DNA from: Chromobotia macracanthus
Taxonomy: Eukaryota > Chordata > Actinopteri > Cypriniformes > Botiidae
Assembly: GCA_036877525.1 (NCBI GenBank)
Contig: JAZGTH010000100.1
Coordinates: forward strand, 1,893,001 to 1,957,000
DNA length: 64,000 bases
Direction of reading: 5' to 3'
How positions within the stretch are numbered: position 1 is the first letter of the stretch; the number at the start of each line of letters is the position of its first letter. Below the pieces are notes generated by a model. The model was not told the origin of the DNA. It saw nothing but the letters and a program-made list of their open reading frames with translations, and searched no databases. The position numbers and the translations under genes were made by a program. This document shows positions 35,863 through 58,039 of this stretch, one piece after another.

Positions 35863-36442
35863 AGGATTTGAAAGCTAATGAAATAAATGTTTATAATGAA
35901 ACTTGTGGAATCTGCACCAATTCAAGTGCATGATGTTATTAAGGAAAGAGGAATAACTTATTGCCTTATTAAAGGAATAAATCTAAACATCTTCACAGGT
36001 GTGCTTGCAGAAGTACTACATACTATATGTCCACACTAAATCAAAAAAGCCTTAATTTATTGTACAGTTATCTGAAGAAAATAAATACAAAAGAACTGAG
36101 GAAAAATTGGTACAAAAAGGCAAGATGTATTCATAAAGATAGTGAGCAAGGTTTGCATTACAGTATTACAAAATATTTTAAAATGCCCAAATTGGCCATA
36201 TTGGTAAAATGTATACAACGGTACAGTGATTTTCTATGACAATATTGTTCTTAAATTTACAAGTATATTATATAACAACAACAGTTATTAATATACAACA
36301 TTATTCAAGACAGAAACAGCAGCACTTTCCAAAGCTAAATGTAACTTTGAAAAATGTTGTGCCAAGTAAAGCAGGTGATATTTCTTCAAGGCTTTAGGGA
36401 ATGAATCTCATCAAAAGGCCCACCATATTAAAAGGTAATTTC

Positions 36443-36448
36443 TTTATT
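36443..36448 (-). terminator. Candidate poly(A) signal of qtrt2
   Basis: TTTATT on the plus strand reads AATAAA on the minus strand, about 203 nt past the qtrt2 stop. Confidence 0.4.
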
Positions 36449-36650
36449 ATTGAATTATATTGAATTATATATACTCCTGTCATTGCATTTAATGCGCATT
36501 ATTTGCAGCTATAATCCAGCTTTATATTTATGTAAACACGCATACTCTGAAATCACAGCATGCTTACGGCTCGTCATAGCTCGAAATGGGAGCTTCTTTG
36601 GTTATTCTTTTTTGGCCCCAAATGTCCTTCAAACATTTTAATTACACACC

Positions 36651-39600
36651 TCACTCTCTGCATTGAAGCACTTTATTTTTCAAGTCTTGCAGACGGTCTT
36701 TGGCTATCGCCTCCCGCAGCGCTTTAAAGAAGCCGAGGTAATGCGCCATGTTGTGCAGCATGAGCAAAACACCAGCGAGCAGCTCACTGGTCACCAGTAA
36801 ATGATGGACATATGCTCTTGTGTGCCTTTGACAGCAGTAGCAGCCACATCCCTTCACAACTGGTCTGAAATCATCTTGATACCTAATGTGTTAAACGCAC
36901 TGTTATACATTTAATTTTTATACAACAGCGAGTGCATACGTAGGTTTTATAACACAGCAGGTAATATTCATGGGGGAGGTAACTGTCTTTTTTAATATCC
37001 TTCACTCCTTCGACCACTAATCTCATCTGACTCCAGTGATGGAGGTAATATTGTGATAATATGATCACCATCAAGCAAGAATTTACTATCATGTTGCCTA
37101 CATTGTTCGTGCCTCCCAGCTGTGTTGAATGAGACAGAGACAGGTGCATTAGTAACCCTCATGTGATATGAGCAGTGTGCACAGCTGTGTGGGGGTAAAG
37201 GGGCATGTCTTTGTCTACCTCCATGCATGTACGTACCTTTTGTCCTTGAGATTGATTTCAAAAGGAGTCATATTTTCAACTCCATTTTCGTTCGGCTTCT
37301 TGACAGCAGGCGTCTCTCCATTTAATTCCAATACTGTCACACACAAACACACAAATAAAAAAACTATTAATCTTGAGACAAACCCCATTAGTGTGCACAT
37401 ATAACTCAGATCACAATCAGGTTTCACTGCATTATTCAATGTCTGTGTGAACTCCCCAAAGGCATATGAGCATCATAAAATTTTCTCTGCATAAAATACT
37501 CTAATAGCATCTTTGTGGTTTATTACTGAATAAAATCTTTGTTAAATACTAAAGATCTTAGTTGGACATAACCACATGGCTGAAATTTTACTGAAAAAAA
37601 TATGAATTTTCCACAAAATATGTACCATGATTTACAAGCAAAAATAAAGATAAGAAAGAGAAAAAGAGAAGTGTGAATTTGAAAACTGCCGTGACAGGAG
37701 AAAGCAGACAGGGGTGAGGCTATGGCCGGTCCCCCTGCAGATCTCTCTAATTGACAAAGGGGCTTGTCCTGAACTCCATTACCATCCTAACACATCGATT
37801 AACTCCACCTCAGAACAGACCACAGCAAACCAAACACCCTAAATCAATTTTTTATGTCCTATTCTCAAAGAAAACATTTATGAAACTATAAACAAAACAT
37901 TCAAACTTTGGAAACCATAGGGTATGAATCTGAGGTACAAGGTGTTCCTGCCCAAAATAATGACAGCAAGACTTAAGACAAATATATGCAGAGGGCTTTA
38001 TATCTTTTTTAACAAGGCATTTTTTTATTTACATAAAACACAGACTAAACACAGACAAACACAGACAAACATACACACTTTCTCTCTTTAAAATTCTGTC
38101 CTTTAAACTCCTAGACCAACTTATCTGCAACAGCTCTGAGAAGCCCACCATTAGCACCAACACACACTGTGAAAAACATGCTGCTCTTGACAGTTATTGT
38201 TCCTATTGGCTGAGACCCAGCAGCTGAAACTCTATATTTTTTATTAATTTATAAGGTTGTGCAAAAGCAGCTTCTTAACTGAAACCGAATCCATAACAAA
38301 TCTATCCCTTAAATGTGAACTTTTTAATGCTAATTTTATTCTGTTTAAATACGTTCTTCTGTCACATTCTGTGAAGATTCACTTGCTGGAGAGTTTAAAT
38401 ACTGCAGCAATATTAAAACATTGCCGTTTGAGTGGCCTGGGATAGCCACTGAAGCTAACAGGCCAATAGCAGATCGGCAGTTCTTTATGCAGTTCTTACC
38501 CTGGGTCTAATATGTCAACTTCTGACTCAACCAATGGTGTGAGTTGGGAGGCGGGACTACCTGTTTGCTGATCAATAGAAGACGTGGATGGGGCAGAAGT
38601 GATAAAAGGAGAGTTTGGAAAACTTGTGTGGAAACAATCATTATTATTGAATTTGTGGAGCTGAAATAAGAGTTTTATGACAGTATACATTGCAATACCC
38701 TTAATGTATACTGTATCTTATATATTATCACAGTTATGACTATGGGCTTCTCCACACCTGAAGGGGCTGATGTACCTGCCGTCTCAGGGTCAGGATCAAT
38801 CGTGTAGTTGAAGGAGAGTGCACAGCCTCGTTCTGTCACCTGGAAGGGGAAGAAGCTTTCAAACAGATCGACTCCTGCTTCAGCACAGCTGATCACCTCA
38901 TCAGGAGAGCCAACCCCGAGAATCAGCCTGACACACACACACAGACAGCAGAGACATTATTGCCAATACACTACATACACTTTTTGCATTAACGTTCAAA
39001 AGTTAGGCAAAAGTTATCAAGTAAATGACAGTTTTCATTTCTTGGTGAACTATCCCTTTAAAGATGTCAAATCCTACTTTTTTTCCCCATTTACATTGGG
39101 GTCCACTTATAATGTTGGTCAAATTATTTTTTTGGCATTCATACTTTGTCTTTGTACTCATTTTTCCACAATTTTTGCACTGTGTCTTTAAAACTCTTTT
39201 ATAAACTCTCTTTGTGAAATGTGAAAGCAGCACTGTTTGCTCTCATATACAGACTGAGGGTTGCTGTTGGCTCCAATATAGTTTTTAAAAACCCTGAAAT
39301 AAGAGAGTCTTTTTGGACTGGGGATGAAGTTTTGATTTCTGAATGCTACAGTCTGCTTGTAGTACATTAAAGTATTTCTAAAGATACAGGAAAATTTCTT
39401 TTTATTTTCCATTTATTTGTTAAACAGAACATTATGCACAACTGCACTGTATATTATGAACTGCTACACTGTGATGTTGAAATATGAAAGTTTTTCATGT
39501 ATTGTGCAGTTCAAAATAACTCTGAAGCTTAGGATCTTACAGTGCACTTTCCTGTTGTTGTTTCGGGAACACTTTTCCCAGGGCACCTCGGAAAGACAGA

Positions 39601-42600
39601 TTACAGTGAACCCAAGCGATAAATCAAAACCAAGTTTAGCTTAGGGAAAATCATTAAGTAATAATACAAAGCCAGCAGATCAACAGTTCTTTATGCAGTT
39701 CTGTTTAACAGAGATCTAGAGCTGCTTCATAAACAAATCAACAAAACGTTTCCAAAATTAGAAAGATTAGACGTTTTTAAAGGTGAACAAATCAAGCTCA
39801 CTAATACACCATGATGTGCCACTATACAAACTTACAGCTGAAAAAACACATTAAAACTGTTGTTCATATTCAGAACCTTGTGTATTTTTATTTTTTGAGA
39901 CAGGAAATCAAGAAAAATGTGTAAACCTCCATTTCTCACATGAGCTTGTTCTAATGTCAGCATAAACTACAAAGCTTATTTTCCATATTACAAGCACTTA
40001 CACATAGTGTGAAAACACATTATTGCCCAATAATGGCATAAATACTAAAACACAAAAATGACCCAGAAACTCTTGTCCTGCTAAATAACCTAAATAACAC
40101 ATCCTGTTCTCAAGTCTGTCTGCCACACAATCTTCTCCAGCTCAAGTTGTTTGTGACCTAGGAGAGCCCCTATGGAAATTAGTGCTTTAACAAGATGACA
40201 AAGCCCAGCGGGAAGCCACGCTGAAGAACCAATTCAGCCCTAAAGATGTGGACAGATCACAGAGTTCTCCTGCAAGTTCTGTGTTCAAGTTTCTTCACCC
40301 TTCCAGTTCATGTCTAAGACTGGAAGATCAGAAAAATCAATCACTACAGTGCCAGAAACCCAGACAAAGTTTGTTCTTGAAACCACCACTAACTCCAGTA
40401 CTCCCAGTAGGGGGAGGTGGTTGCCATGGCATCTGGAGGGATGGACCGTTACTATGGTAGCTGAGAATCTTGATGTACATAATCAAAAAGTAATACAAAG
40501 GGGAGATCTAACCACTCAATCTCTGTTTGAGGTAAGCCTGCGTGTGGGGCAGAAACCGAAAAAGACACCACCTTTACCTCGGCTTTTCTGAGGGAAGCTC
40601 TGTATTTATCGCTTGAATCAGTTGACTCCTCACATCCTGGTCCATGGCAGCAGAATGAAATCCATCTAGGACAAATCCACCCACAGGCCGCTTGGCTGTC
40701 TCTCGTGCAGAGCGAAGCCTCTCCTCCATTATATCTCCACCCTCTACAACTCCAAATATCTCTGCCCGTTTTAATTCCTGCAGGTTACAAATACAAATGA
40801 ACCCACCTGTGATCAATAAACACTTTGTAGTCAAATAATGTAGTAATAATTTATTTTAAAAAAAAAAACAGCATTCTAAGCATGCTGATATTTCTTATAA
40901 CATCACAGAGACGTTTTACTGAGTGCATCCCTCCACTTGCCTGTTTAAAGCTGCAATCTATAAGATTTGCCTCTCTAGCGCCATCTATGTTTGAACCATA
41001 GGAATTGCAGGTTACTTAACACTTTATATACGCTGAAGTCAAATGATGCCAAACTGACATTTCCCCTGCAATCCGACCTGAAAGCTCAAATTATAAATCA
41101 TTATTTAAAGCCAACTGTTGTGAATCAGGGTAAGGTAAGGAGACTGTTTTGAACACTGATCGATTATGTACTTGCTCAATATTTTGTTTTTTTTAAACCA
41201 AAACAAAAAGGTACGGATTGCAGCTTTAAATGTACGATTAGTGATAAATTTGCACCAATAGTACAGAATACCTGATCCAAGCACATAACCAGCATTGCAT
41301 ATGTCAGTTCTCTGTGAAATCACAGTCAAGTATTCGGTAATGTGTTTTTCAGCCTGTGTTTTTGTGTTCAGACCTGGGTCTTCTGGTGCAACATCAGACA
41401 CTCATCCAGATGGGCCAGAGTTCGGTCCACTGCTTTGTGGACTCTCTTGCGAGAAGCGCTGGCGTGCCAGGTCTCTCCGTCTGCCATGCTCTGATAGCAG
41501 TCGGGCTGGATAGCTGCCTGAATGGCCATGAAGCGAGAAGCTGTGAGCTCTATACGTCCACCGCTGCCCCACACAGACACTGTCTGTTAAACCAACACAC
41601 AGACCATTACGTCCCTGACAATTAGCAATAAGACCAGCAAATGCGGACACAAAAGCTCTAACACAAAATACAGCTAAAAATCTGCGTGATTTAATAATTT
41701 TATTAGTATGATTCTCTAACCTTGTTGGTGACATGACCAGCAGGGCTGGGGTTTGCAGAATCATGCTGAGAGCAGAACAGAACAGTTTTATGAAGACCTG
41801 CATGAAGACACCATCAAATACAAATTAATGACTTGAAAATAATAGCTAATCCGTATCATCTAGTATGAACTCTAATCAATCAATAAACAACAGACATGTT
41901 GAGATACAAATCAAGGACAACATTACAATACCCACTAATCTAAATTTTAATTTGGGAAATGGCATAAATCTACAGTTTGGAAGATATCAAAGAGTTTGTT
42001 GCAAACTACAAAATACATTTCAGCAAATACTTAACAGTGATGGAATTCCAGAGCGCAGACAAATCCAATCAGACAGAACAGAAACTCATTACAACAACAA
42101 CAACGTTTACTAGCAAAACAAACAACTTCTCAGGATATGAAAATGCATTTATATGGAAATTACAAGAAATTGAGGCACTGATGAGTGCAGTTGATGGCAA
42201 AAGCGTATTCAGATTAACTTCACTTCCATACAGGAGTCCCTGCTCCAGATTAAGTAAATGTGCACATGTATGAACAGATATGGAGTGAACAACAAAGCAT
42301 ATTTTGTTTATTGCACAAGTTTTTGCAATTAACCAAATAGGTCACTAGCAGCTGCCTCAAGTCACTATTTGAATTCTCTCCACAGTCTGAAACTTAATGT
42401 TGTGAATGCAATTACAGCTCTCATTTCTTGATGAATTGCTGAAGGCAACAGCTGAAGCAGAGCTTTTTCCATTACGACTGCAAAATGAAAACACATTTTT
42501 AAAAATGTATCTGTGAAATGCACCCAAACATGAACTCATAATGACTTTAAGCAGTCAATTGTTAGTCATAATGAGAGGCTGTTAAAGTGAGAGAGAACTA

Positions 42601-43732
42601 AGGAGTTTGCCTTCAGCATTAAAACAATGAGACAATGTTGCACTGTGAAGTTTAGTGCTTGACAATGAAAAGATTTGTAAAACAAATTTCTATTTTGCTT
42701 AATTGAATATACTATTTTTTTTAACCAGAGTGAACTGTTCCGAAATGTATTAACCAAGCAAAAAAAACATATTGAAATTAATAGCTCATCTAAAAATAAA
42801 GTACACCTTTGAAACTTAAACTACCATCTAAAATCAAAATACATTTTTTTTGAACAGCGATGAGAGAAATATATTATAACTGGCAAGCACAGAAATTGCA
42901 TACAGAGTGTCTAGAGAGCTTTAAAATCAGATGAAAGCAAATACCAGGCAGGCAGTAACAGAGTAAAATGCAAACCTGCAAATTTTCGGACACCCTCTTT
43001 AAATTCCTCCAGCACCTCTTGATGTTCTGCACTGAAAAACAAACAAAAAGCAAGTGTGGTGATGTGCTAATGGTTTAAGGGCTACTAAACAAAACATATT
43101 CAAAAGGGTTCAGTCATGTATTGAAGAATGATAAAATGATTTAGGAACTGTAGCCCTAGACCTGATAATCTCAGCCCTTCAGCCAGAAGCGTGATCAATT
43201 TTAATAGTCTAATTATTAAAAATCATTGTTTATGTTCAGACAACAAAATAAATAATTCCAGCATAGGAAAAGCAATTGCATAACTTGACCAGGGTTTTAA
43301 ACATTTTTATAACAGCATCACAAAATATGATCAATACTCTTATTCACAATCTTTTATTGACAGTGTCTGGCAAGTATATAGTTTCTATTAGTAGAACTGT
43401 CGTGTTGTCAAATAATGTGAACTGAGCTAAGATTTGCTATTCAATTATGAAATTACAGACATGCACTTTTGACTAGGAAAAAGAGAAACTATTGGACAGA
43501 TTAATGATTGTAAAAGATTATGAGTAACTTACAAACTATCCACTGTCACTTGGGTGACTGAAGGCAGATCGGTCAAAGTATGTAGTGTGTCTTGGGTCAG
43601 ATGGGGTACTGCTGCACATCTAGTGTACAGGAGGCAGCCGGGTACCTCCAGTGAATGCTGCCCAGTTTTTCCCAGTCCAGTCAAAAGTCCCATGCGACAT
43701 CCCTGCACCACTCGTGCCAGTTCTAGCTTCAT
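36651..43732 (-). CDS. qtrt2: Queuine tRNA-ribosyltransferase accessory subunit 2
   Basis: Eight phase-consistent exons (43533-43732, 42976-43031, 41721-41797, 41374-41583, 40578-40777, 38776-38927, 37237-37333, 36651-36882) encode 407 residues; human QTRT2 has 415. QTRT2 pairs with the catalytic subunit QTRT1 to swap guanine for queuine at position 34 of GUN-anticodon tRNAs, with a pool at the mitochondrial surface. Recognisable blocks are GGDIMEERLRSARETAKRPV, GVDLFESFFPFQVTERGCAL, FEINLKDKR, and the zinc site C343-x-C345-x2-C348 with His374 (spacing CxCxxC-x25-H as in the TGT family). The join between the sixth and seventh exons skips a 150 bp open stretch at 38510-38660 that does not fit the phase. 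It is divergent with ccdc191 as in human 3q13.31. Confidence 0.93.
39024..39062. repeat. End fragment of GGATAGTTCAC-type MITE
   Basis: TTCTTGGTGAACTATCCCTT is the terminal repeat of the element at 53205-53510. Only this end is clear. It lies in a qtrt2 intron. Confidence 0.5.
40944..41229 (+). mobile_element. MITE family B, copy 2
   Basis: Ends TTTAAAGCTGCAATCT and ACGGATTGCAGCTTTAA form a near-perfect inverted pair. The body matches copies 1 and 3. It lies in a qtrt2 intron. Confidence 0.8.
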
Positions 43733-44381
43733 GTTTACCTTGATTTAATTATAGGGAATAAGCTTTGTCATCTGCGATTTTAAGAGATATAAAGCAGTGC
43801 TTAGGGATACAATTGTGCAGACATTATTATGTAAGACCGTAATATGTAAGGCTAATATGCAAGACTGAGCACAGCTTATTGCACAAACAGTTTGGATGTT
43901 TTCTGCTTTTTGTAAAAAAAACAACATATCTAAAGCGAAAGCAGTTAAACGTTGTAATATCCTTTAACACTTACCAATTAGAAGTTAATTGTTTTAGTTA
44001 ACAGAACATGCGAGAACCTCACGTCGCAGAATTATTTCGTGCCTCTTGGAGTAACGTCTCGCATTTAGTACGTCACTACGTTTCCATGGTTTCAAAGTAG
44101 ACGCGTCTGTATTGACGTTTTCGTGACGGTACATGTAGTTCTTTTTCCTCGCTGATTTAATCGGCGCTAATACTACGTTGGTCCGCACGAACTACAAATC
44201 CTATCATTCCTTCGCAGGGGGAAAAGTTTCTCGCCGTAGTACCAAATGTGTTTTGTGGAAGCTTAATTTTACATTTGTATAACTCGTTATATAAATTGCT
44301 AACTTATATGTTTTAAAGATAAAAAAAAACGTATTTAAGTAACTATTAGTTACCCAAACGCATGCCCATGTACTGGCGATC
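43733..44381. promoter_or_regulatory. Divergent promoter region between qtrt2 and ccdc191
   Basis: This 649 bp spacer separates two divergent start codons. CpGs concentrate at 44000-44240. CRE-like words occur (TACGTCAC near 44069; TTGACG and CGTGACGG near 44113-44127). ACTACAAATCCTATCATTCC at 44191-44210 resembles the ZNF143/THAP11 element, which is common at CpG and bidirectional promoters. The shared-promoter role is inferred. Confidence 0.5.
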
Positions 44382-53770
<9,389 letters not shown>

Positions 53771-54960
53771 CCACAACACACAGGCTCTGACTGTCAAGAC
53801 ATGTTCACATAATAAGACATCATCAAGACACATTAAAACCATCTGTGTTTTTTAATGAGCTTCCATGTTTAATCTTTTTATGCTTGTTTATTTTTCCATG
53901 GTATGATTTAATTGAACAACTTGTTGGGTAAAATGAATTACGATAGAAATCCATCTCACAAAGCAGAGCAGGGTGGATTTTGAAGTGCCTGAGTATTCAC
54001 TTCTGTGAATGATTTTGTGCTTAGAAGGAATGTAATAAAATGAAACACTCTGATTCAGAGATCAACTGCGCTGGTTTTTGCACATTGAAATGTAGCTGAA
54101 TGCTAAGCAACAAAAATTTGTTTCCAGTTGAAGAACGTGAAAAAAAGCACACACACAAACTGAGCCAACATGCATTCATCAGGCTGAGATGAGAGAAATA
54201 AAGTTATATCAAGTGTTGTCTGGATGCGCTGTTGCATACTTTATGATGTGATAAAGGCACTAAATAAGATGATCATGAATAATTTGATCATAAATGATTC
54301 ATTCACATAACAAATTTAAGAGAACAAATGTGCACTTCATGATCCAATTGATAGTAAGTGTAAACCAGAAATGCAACGAGTAATAATCAGCGCTATATTC
54401 TTTTATACTGACAAAGTTCAAATGCTTCACAATGAAATTGTGCTTGTTTTATAATTGTGGATTATACCAATAAAAGCATGAAGGGACAGAGAAGCTTTAG
54501 TGAAGACAAAGTAAAAAGCATCTTATAAGTGAAAAGTAATGACAGAGAATAAACAATGAACAACAAATGAAGAAAACATGGTAGTTGCTAATTATTGGGT
54601 GTTAAACATTAAAACAAATGTAAGCTGTACACTTTTACATCACGTCTTGCACAACTCGACTTGCCTTGTAAAATGCATTGATAAAATGATTAAATCCATT
54701 TGTAAAGACGTACCACACTGCGACACTACCATCTAGTGGTCCACAAAGAGTCTCCACCGCAATGTTGTATAGTCAAATGATGATGTTGAGACCTTGACCA
54801 CAATGAGAAGAGCCATAAAACTGACTCTGAAACAGCTGCTTAAGGCATTAAGTTGCACAACATTATGCTTCACATTCGTTTATGAGTGATCGTTTACTTT
54901 GATTCCCTGCTTTTCCTGTGGCATTACTTCGAAGGTCCATTAATCAACAAAGACCAATCA
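53771..54960. other. Convergent spacer between ccdc191 and zdhhc23
   Basis: This contains the ccdc191 3' UTR with an AATAAA at 54034-54039, 264 nt past the stop, then AT-rich sequence with no gene visible. CATCTAGTGGTCCAC near 54730 is a near match (one mismatch) to the CTCF core on the minus strand. Confidence 0.5.
54034..54039 (+). terminator. Poly(A) signal of ccdc191
   Basis: AATAAA in the context TGTAATAAAATG, 264 nt downstream of the ccdc191 stop codon. Confidence 0.5.
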
Positions 54961-54966
54961 TTTATT
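54961..54966 (-). terminator. AATAAA directly after the zdhhc23 stop
   Basis: The minus strand reads TAA, one A, then AATAAA. A poly(A) signal this close to the stop would leave a 3' UTR of only about 20-30 nt. The hexamer may be fortuitous. Confidence 0.25.
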
Positions 54967-54967
54967 T

Positions 54968-57900
54968 TTACACCACATCTGTTGGTTTAGGAGTTGGCGG
55001 CTCTACAGTCTTCCTCATAGTCAAGAATTCCATCCAGTTGCTTCGGAAACCTCGCGAGTAAACACCAGTGTCGACGATAAGGCCCCACAGCAGGCTGCGG
55101 CCGGTTTTCTCTCTCAAAGCAAGACGTACCTCTCGTTCGGTCACGTTGTAGCTGACATTGATAAGCTGTAGAACCAGCAAGTGCAGCAGACCTCCGGTCA
55201 CAATGCTGCTGTACCAGACACAGGTGAAACACAGAGCGGTGCTGAGAACCACAGAGAAAGAGAAAATAATGGTTAATTCTTCCCTAAGGTTCCTCTTTAT
55301 CCAAGACAGGCAGAATTTATTGGGTCACATTCTTAGTCATCTTATTGTCAAAAAATGTACCTAAATTTATCCTATTCTACAACGCTAGCTACATTTTTAC
55401 AGAGACAGAACATTTGTTAGGATCCTCACACAATTTGGAAAGGCGCCACTGTCAAACATTCAACATGTAAATATTTTTACTGCTTTATAACATGACCCTC
55501 TGGAATACTTGATTCTGACTGGTCAATTGTGACATCCTGCAGTAAAATATTATGGTATAATGACCATTAAACTGGATATTTTCATCTTAAGACCAAATCA
55601 CTGATAATAATAAGTAAACCTGATGTAACTCAAATAACATAATAAATATTGATACAGTGCAAACATGGGGCACTTAAATGGTTTTGATTAACAGAAAACC
55701 AATAACATCCCATTAAATTCACTATACTGAATATATTACATTTATTAATTACATTTAATACATTCCATATCCAAATAAACAGACTTTTTAGATCACTAAT
55801 GAATAACTAAAGAACTGGAAGCAATACAAGTGGTGTTCTGGAACAGAACAAACCATCGTGAAAAAGTGAAAACACATTGTCAGGACTAGCATAAGTAAAT
55901 TCATTGGACTAAGCATTTCTTGTGTCTGTTTGGTTTGTTATTCCACACCTGTACTGGCTGTACACATCCGGACAGTAGAAGAGTGCAGTCATTAAACTCT
56001 GATGAGGACACACACTGCGCAGAACCAAACTGATCCCGTACAGTGACGTCAACAGGAAGAGAATTAGTGTCAGAAGGAAACTGCTGTGATTGGCCTGTCC
56101 CACACAGCTGTTGATCCTAACACAAAATGACAAACAAGACACTGACCTGAGACCTGGAGATTAACTTACACATATCGGTTACACAGTAAACACAGAATAG
56201 ACCAAGTGCAGATAGAATATTGAGGGTAAGACAAACTTAATGTCTCAATTACAGATATATTTAAGGACAACACAACTGATGGACATTTGATTGTGTTGCT
56301 ACAACCGACTGTAATTTGTAAAAGCTTGATTAACACATTCTGATCCACCATCAGATAACAGCAAACACATTCACTAAATAATACATAAACTAACCACTGA
56401 TGTCAGAGTGACTAAAGGTTTTCTGACCTGGGTGCACCTTTTAATTCCACTGAGGGTTGTTCTTCTGGGAAAGTAAAATTATATTAGGCTACAGATAAGA
56501 GTTTACCATACACTTCACCTAATTGTCAAAAGCTAAAATACTAAGATGATATACTAATACTAATAAAAATACTAATGAAAATGTATCATGTAAACTAAAT
56601 GTTATTCTGTTCTATGACAGCGTTGTGGTTATGATAATGGCTCGAGACCCTCTAAGACAAACCCACCAGACACAGTGTTTTTTTTAACACAAACCCACCA
56701 GACACAGTGGTGATCCAGGCGTAGAACGCAGACTCCACAGATCCTGCAGTGTCCGGCTCTCGGGGGCCGCACCACCTTGCAAACTACACACCAGTTCCTC
56801 CTCTGACCCTCATTGTGTTCCACGCTCTCCTGTGCTTTCCCAGCCTCACCCGTCTGATGAGAACTCAGGCGATTGGCTATCACCACCTGGTGCCGCGCTC
56901 CGTTTAAATATGCGGCGTCTACGTCAGGCGGTGGGCTGTGATAGGTCACTGTACTATGAGTGTCAGTGGGCCGTGGTCTGACGTAACCCGGCCCCCTCTT
57001 AGTGTTTATGAGGGAAATGACTGTGAGAGCCACACCGGTTGTCACGGCGCCCAACTGAAGATGATTCACATCACCGCGAGGAAAAACTTCAGTGATGAAG
57101 AGGTAGAACATGTAGAAGAGGGAGAAGACGGCAAGGCTGAGGAAGAATAGCGTGCGTCCTTTCTTGCGGTGGGTGAAGTAGTAATACCAAAGAACTAAGC
57201 CAGGTAATGTTGTTAGAACTACAATACCCAGCAGGTAGTGCAAAGCTGAAATGTGCAATAAAACAGGAAGCAGTATAAGAGGAGGGATCAATGAGAGGTC
57301 AACTTGTCTGGCCCCTGATATCCAGGGCACCCGCAGACGGTCATTAATGGTGGCCCACACTTGAGTTAGAGAGTCTGCCTTCTGAGGTTCCCTCTTCATC
57401 CACCTGGAAAAGTAATATAAAAAATATATATTTAATATGGCCAATTCCCACACAAAGCTTGCAGATTCTCAAGTCTGAGACCACATTGAAAATGAAGATT
57501 TTGGCATTCATAATCTAACTTGAACATGGAAATGAAGTGTTACGATCTTTAAAAATGTTTCCACAATTAAACATTATGATCTCCTGGGGTGTTTACGGGG
57601 GTTGGAGTTATTTAAAAACAGAAAATGCAAACAATGTTCAACTTTCTTTGTACTGTTGTTGTTGTTGTTGTTTTTGATGTCTGTAATTTCCAGATCACTA
57701 TTCAAATAAGCAAATGTGTGACCTTCACGCATAAAGCAACTCACCAGATCACAACGTACAGGTTTTTTTGTCATTATAAATTCGTGATCACTTTTTTTGA
57801 TTACGTTTTCACACGGATATGCTAATAAATATAAAAAAAAAAACGCACAAAGAAAACATTTTCGATGAATCAAAACCAAAGTTTCACGGGTGGCCCCTCC

Positions 57901-58039
57901 CTCACCTGTCACAAACGTCATCCAGATCGTCACAGTCACAACAGCACGCCGTCACGTGACTCCGCCCACCATGACGATCCACAAACTCGCAGCAGCACAG
58001 AGGCTCCTCATCTGATGCTCGATGGGACCTTTTCTCCAT
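54968..58039 (-). CDS. zdhhc23: Palmitoyltransferase ZDHHC23 (nNOS-interacting DHHC protein)
   Basis: Four coding exons (57906-58039, 56699-57403, 55949-56116, 54968-55241) join in phase to 426 residues; human ZDHHC23 has 409. The cytosolic N-terminus is Cys/Asp-rich (EPLCCCEFVDRHGG; ACCCDCDDLDD). Two hydrophobic blocks follow (LIPPLILLPVLLHISALHYL; LFFLSLAVFSLFYMFYLFI). The cysteine-rich domain runs WCVVCKVVRPPRAGHCRICG to the catalytic DHHC at 275-278, then more membrane segments and NVTEREVRLALREKTGR. It transfers palmitate from acyl-CoA to cysteines of client proteins. The C-terminal TDVV is a PDZ-binding form, comparable to the nNOS-binding end of the mammalian protein. Exon 2 ends TG/gtgggt, and this donor region is duplicated just downstream. 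A non-coding first exon probably lies near 58583-58640. It is convergent with ccdc191. Confidence 0.94.
57656..57672. repeat. (GTT)n microsatellite in zdhhc23 intron 1
   Basis: GTTGTTGTTGTTGTTG on the plus strand, five units, within the first coding intron. Confidence 0.8.

Larger units (their letters stand above)
25402..36442. other. Gene-poor spacer between drd3 and qtrt2
   Basis: About 11 kb between convergent genes with no recognisable coding exon on either strand. It holds the drd3 3' UTR, several mobile elements, TA/CA microsatellites and the GACC/GACA array, each listed separately. The stretch 26640-26890 is of normal complexity without repeat words and could hide a regulatory element, but nothing in it is diagnostic. 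Confidence 0.6.

Noticed and set aside
35482..35933. Open frames of 112-146 codons encoding PTDR/QTDR repeats
   Set aside because: They follow from a tetranucleotide array that lacks stops in every forward frame. No start context, splice site or homologous protein supports a gene.
38510..38660. Possible extra qtrt2 exon (frame with SPASQLTPLVESEVDILDP)
   Set aside because: Its end phase does not fit the next exon, and upstream frames hit stops. The flanking exons join in phase without it and give a protein of family length.
57200..57235. ACTACAATACCCAGCAG, a ZNF143-like word
   Set aside because: It lies inside zdhhc23 coding exon 2, where the sequence is explained by the protein (LGIVVLT).
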